DNA of 64,000 bases from Methanohalophilus halophilus (GTDB taxonomy: Archaea > Halobacteriota > Methanosarcinia > Methanosarcinales > Methanosarcinaceae). Numbering within the stretch: position 1 is the stretch's first letter; the number at the start of each line of letters is the position of its first letter. This document shows, piece after piece, positions 61,571 through 64,000 of the stretch. Where the stretch lies: positions 1,874,057 to 1,938,056 of the forward strand of contig NZ_CP017921.1 in the NCBI RefSeq assembly GCF_001889405.1, read 5' to 3'. The notes beneath the pieces were generated by a model. That model made no database searches. It was not told the DNA's origin and saw only the letters and a program-made list of their open reading frames with translations. Position numbers and translations under genes: made by a program.

Positions 61571-62659
61571 ATGGAATTAAAGAACATATTCAACAACGAA
61601 GAGGCGGTTTCACCAATCGTCGCAACACTCGTACTCGTTGTAGTCGCCATCGCTGGCGCTGCAGCAGTAGGCGGAATTATGGACAACCTTTCCAACGACG
61701 TAGGATCTGACACCACAGGTGCTACAGACGACATCGCAACAGCCAACGAACTCCTTCTCAGAGGCAGTACCTCCGTACAGCCAGTCTCAGAACTCCTCGC
61801 TGACAAATATATGAGACAGCACCCTAACATGAAGGTAACCGTAATGGGAACCGGATCCGGTGACGGTGTATCTTCCACAGGTCTCGACCTCTGTGACATC
61901 GGTGCTGCCTCCAGGCCAGTCAAAGACAGTGAACTCGCAGTCTACCCCGAAATCAGGTCACACCAGATCGGTGCAAGTGCAGTAGCCATTATTTCTAACG
62001 TTGATGTTAATGGCACAGGTCTCAATTTCACCGATGTATATGCAGTAGAGAAACTTTATAATTCCACAGATGAGGATGGCAAAGCACACATCGACATTAG
62101 CAGTGACGCTCTTAACATAACTGCAGCTGAGATAAATGAAGGAGATGGTACAGGAGCAAATACTATTAACGTCACAGTCTACCAGAGATCTGAACCTAGT
62201 GGTACTGAAGAAACCGTATCAAAATACCTTTCAAAATACGGATCAACTGAAAGCAAGGATGCTGAATTCATCAACGATGAATCAAATGCAAAAGGTGCAA
62301 AGGGTAATGCAGGCGTACTTGCAGCCGTAGAGGATGACGCAAACGGTATCGGCTTTGTCGACTGGGGATTTGCTCAGCAAGGATTAAATGATGAAGCAGT
62401 AGTAGTCAATGGTATAAACTGCCAGCCACTTGCTACTTCAACAGCAGACATATCAGATGCAGATGACGAATTTAAACTTGCTCTTGAAGGCGAAAGTGAC
62501 TACCCACAAGCCATGACAAGACCACTTAACTACCTCACCCTCGGAAACCCAACTCCTGAACAGCAGGACTTCATCGACTTTGCTCTGGCAAGCTCCGGTG
62601 AGACACAGGAATGCTTCACAGAAGCCGGTTTCTGGTCCATGTACACTCTTAATGAGTAA
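61571..62659 (+). CDS. pstS: Phosphate-binding protein PstS with type IV pilin-like N-terminus
   Basis: A 362-residue phosphate-binding protein. The N-terminus (Asn-Glu-Glu-Ala-Val-Ser-Pro-Ile-Val-Ala-Thr-Leu followed by a hydrophobic stretch to about residue 36) is an archaeal type IV pilin N-domain, an unusual way to be exported and anchored. The binding domain has Leu-Arg-Gly-Ser-Thr-Ser-Val (about 62-68), Gly-Thr-Gly-Ser-Gly-Asp-Gly and Ser-Gly-Thr (phosphate-contacting). A region of about 60 acidic residues in the middle looks lineage-specific. A hairpin and T-run separate it from pstC. Confidence 0.85.
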   Translation: MELKNIFNNEEAVSPIVATLVLVVVAIAGAAAVGGIMDNLSNDVGSDTTGATDDIATANELLLRGSTSVQPVSELLADKYMRQHPNMKVTVMGTGSGDGVSSTGLDLCDIGAASRPVKDSELAVYPEIRSHQIGASAVAIISNVDVNGTGLNFTDVYAVEKLYNSTDEDGKAHIDISSDALNITAAEINEGDGTGANTINVTVYQRSEPSGTEETVSKYLSKYGSTESKDAEFINDESNAKGAKGNAGVLAAVEDDANGIGFVDWGFAQQGLNDEAVVVNGINCQPLATSTADISDADDEFKLALEGESDYPQAMTRPLNYLTLGNPTPEQQDFIDFALASSGETQECFTEAGFWSMYTLNE

Positions 62660-62681
62660 TAAATACTGCCCAAATAATGAT

Positions 62682-62713
62682 GATTTGTGCGTCGGCACAA
62701 ATCTTCTTTTTTA
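62682..62713 (+). terminator. Hairpin plus T-run between pstS and pstC
   Basis: GATTTGTGC-GTCG-GCACAAATC is a perfect 9-bp stem followed by TTCTTTTTT. It probably terminates part of the transcription after pstS, giving more PstS than transporter subunits. Confidence 0.75.
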
Positions 62714-62738
62714 ATTAAAAAACGTCTGAGAAAAAAAT

Positions 62739-63692
62739 ATGGAATTCAAATCACTCTTCACAACATCATTTTTTGCAGACATTCAAAAAAGCAGAGATGA
62801 AACAGATCTTCCACACGTTACATTCCTTTTATGCGGTATTCTAACAGCATTGATTACCATATTTTTCATAGGTTTTATCTTTCAAAATGCATATCCTACC
62901 TTTGAAAACCAGGGACTTATCAATTTCCTTACAGGGAACAAATGGAGTTACACAGATGGTGTCTACGGAGTCAGAATATTTCTCCTAGGCACCATCATAA
63001 TTACATTCCTCACTATGATCATGGCCGTACCTTTAGGCATTTTTACAGCAATTTATCTAGCAGAATATGCTTCTGAAAAAACAGCCAACATGATTCGCCC
63101 GTTTGTCGAACTGCTTGTTGGAATTCCTTCTGTTGTATATGGAATATTCGGTTTCCTGATTCTTTCAAATTTATTTAGAGAATATATTGAACCTGCTATC
63201 AGTAATAATCTGGGATTTATATCTATATTTTATGATACATCACCTACAAGTGGGACAAGTATCCTGCTTGCCTCAACGATCCTTACGATAATGATACTGC
63301 CAACTATCGTATCAATTTCAGAATATGCCATGCGCAGTGTGCCTAAAGAATATAGCCAGGGTTCATTTGCAATGGGGACGACTCACTGGGAAACAATACG
63401 AAATATAGTATTACCAACTGCTTCCGGAGGTATTTACTCATCCATTATACTCGGCATGATGAGAGCAATGGGAGAAACCATGGCAGTTGTGATGGTAGTT
63501 GGCATACTCACCAAAGTCCCCAATTCCATTTTCAGTGGCGGATATCCCATGACATCTAAAATACTCAATGACATAGGTTATCATGTGGCGATACCCGAGC
63601 ATAAAAGTGCCCTATGTGCTGTTGCAGCAGTCCTCTTTGCATTAGAGATATTGTTTGTAGCCATAGCAAGGAAAATGGGAGGGAACAAATGA
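62739..63692 (+). CDS. pstC: Phosphate ABC transporter permease PstC
   Basis: A 317-residue ABC importer membrane subunit with about six helices. The EAA-type loop is visible (Ser-Gln-Gly-Ser-Phe-Ala-Met-Gly-Thr-Thr-His-Trp-Glu-Thr-Ile), as is Val-Pro-Leu-Gly-Ile-Phe-Thr-Ala-Ile-Tyr-Leu-Ala-Glu-Tyr. It forms the channel with PstA. Its stop overlaps the pstA start (ATGA). Confidence 0.94.
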   Translation: MEFKSLFTTSFFADIQKSRDETDLPHVTFLLCGILTALITIFFIGFIFQNAYPTFENQGLINFLTGNKWSYTDGVYGVRIFLLGTIIITFLTMIMAVPLGIFTAIYLAEYASEKTANMIRPFVELLVGIPSVVYGIFGFLILSNLFREYIEPAISNNLGFISIFYDTSPTSGTSILLASTILTIMILPTIVSISEYAMRSVPKEYSQGSFAMGTTHWETIRNIVLPTASGGIYSSIILGMMRAMGETMAVVMVVGILTKVPNSIFSGGYPMTSKILNDIGYHVAIPEHKSALCAVAAVLFALEILFVAIARKMGGNK

Positions 63693-64000
63693 ACGAGGAA
63701 AAGAGAGTACATATCGGACTTATCCCTTACCTGAATGGTAAGAAGAAAAGACTACGCATGAACAGACGTGGACTAAAGGATTACTTCTTTGCTGGTATCT
63801 CATATCTGGCAATTACAATCACGTTGCTGTGTTTGATAGGGATACTGTCCAAGATTGCAATGGCAGGCATACCTTATATAACACCTGAGTTTCTGCTTAC
63901 TTCTGAAGCCGGTTTTGATGGGTTTGGAGGTGCTATCGGAAATGCTATTATAGGCAGTATATATCTCTCCTTGGGATCCACATTACTCGCAACCCCTCTT
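63689..64000 (+). CDS. pstA: Phosphate ABC transporter permease PstA, 3' end outside window
   Basis: The first 104 codons of the second permease. Following a basic cytosolic N-terminus, a hydrophobic helix and Gly-Gly-Ala-Ile-Gly-Asn-Ala-Ile-Ile-Gly-Ser lead into the membrane core typical of PstA. The ATG overlaps the pstC stop. The reading frame is open at the right edge, so the remainder, and probably pstB, lie outside. Confidence 0.88.
   Translation, partial: MNEEKRVHIGLIPYLNGKKKRLRMNRRGLKDYFFAGISYLAITITLLCLIGILSKIAMAGIPYITPEFLLTSEAGFDGFGGAIGNAIIGSIYLSLGSTLLATPL

Overview
The window is archaeal chromosome, most likely from a methylotrophic methanogen of the Methanosarcinaceae (a Methanohalophilus, Methanolobus or Methanococcoides relative). 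The support is an archaeal exosome/proteasome superoperon, RpoP, an archaeal-type ProRS, a tRNA-Trp gene whose intron is a box C/D guide RNA, aCPSF1, SepF, MptE, a DUF1699 protein, AT-rich TATA promoters and frequent TTG/GTG starts. The genus is inference. I see no mobile element, CRISPR array or prophage.

Layout. 1-5.0 kb: a permease/phosphoesterase/thiol-redox/DGC-domain cluster with a (CTAA)9 tract, a gamma-class carbonic anhydrase-like gene, and larB-larC for nickel-pincer cofactor synthesis. 5.1-12.6 kb (minus strand): the superoperon rpl15e, COG1325 RNA-binding protein, Rpp30, Pop5, psmA, SBDS, rrp4, rrp41, rrp42, rpl37ae, rpoP, Brix, pcc1, which joins ribosome assembly, RNA processing and decay, and the proteasome. 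12.8-17.2 kb: intron-containing tRNA-Trp, a CobT-like protein, proS, a ZPR1 protein, sepF and a PUA protein. 17.4-29.5 kb: an FAD oxidoreductase and ileS that share a nearly identical promoter, mptE, a DUF373 membrane protein, an MTA phosphorylase-family gene, a RAD55/KaiC-like protein without its P-loop, a large helicase, an LSm protein, a regulator with a cysteine cluster, and tRNA-Glu.

29.9-46.5 kb is the most distinctive part: a polysaccharide (probably glycogen) cluster. It holds two APH-fold kinases, two HAD phosphatases, a NUDIX protein, two GT4 glycosyltransferases, a glycogen synthase-like enzyme, a GalT-like uridylyltransferase, two GH57 proteins (one apparently a dead enzyme), a GH15 glucoamylase and a debranching enzyme. 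Several types occur as diverged pairs, which suggests an expanded sugar activation and storage system. The kinase and HAD substrates cannot be read from sequence.

46.7-53.7 kb: small regulators, an Fe-S aldo/keto reductase, a MATE transporter, an IMPACT protein with a tiny leader ORF, and the amt-glnK operon with a likely NrpR operator. A 730-base gap follows; it carries several hairpins and a candidate structured RNA ahead of a winged-helix regulator. 53.8-57.3 kb: a 41-aa protein, a HAD phosphatase, aCPSF1 and proteasome beta. 57.5 kb to the end: phosphate uptake, with a PhoU-type regulator, membrane and surface proteins, and pstS-pstC-pstA. PstS starts with a type IV pilin-like N-terminus, its message appears to begin with an 11-bp hairpin, and a hairpin plus T-run separates pstS from pstC.
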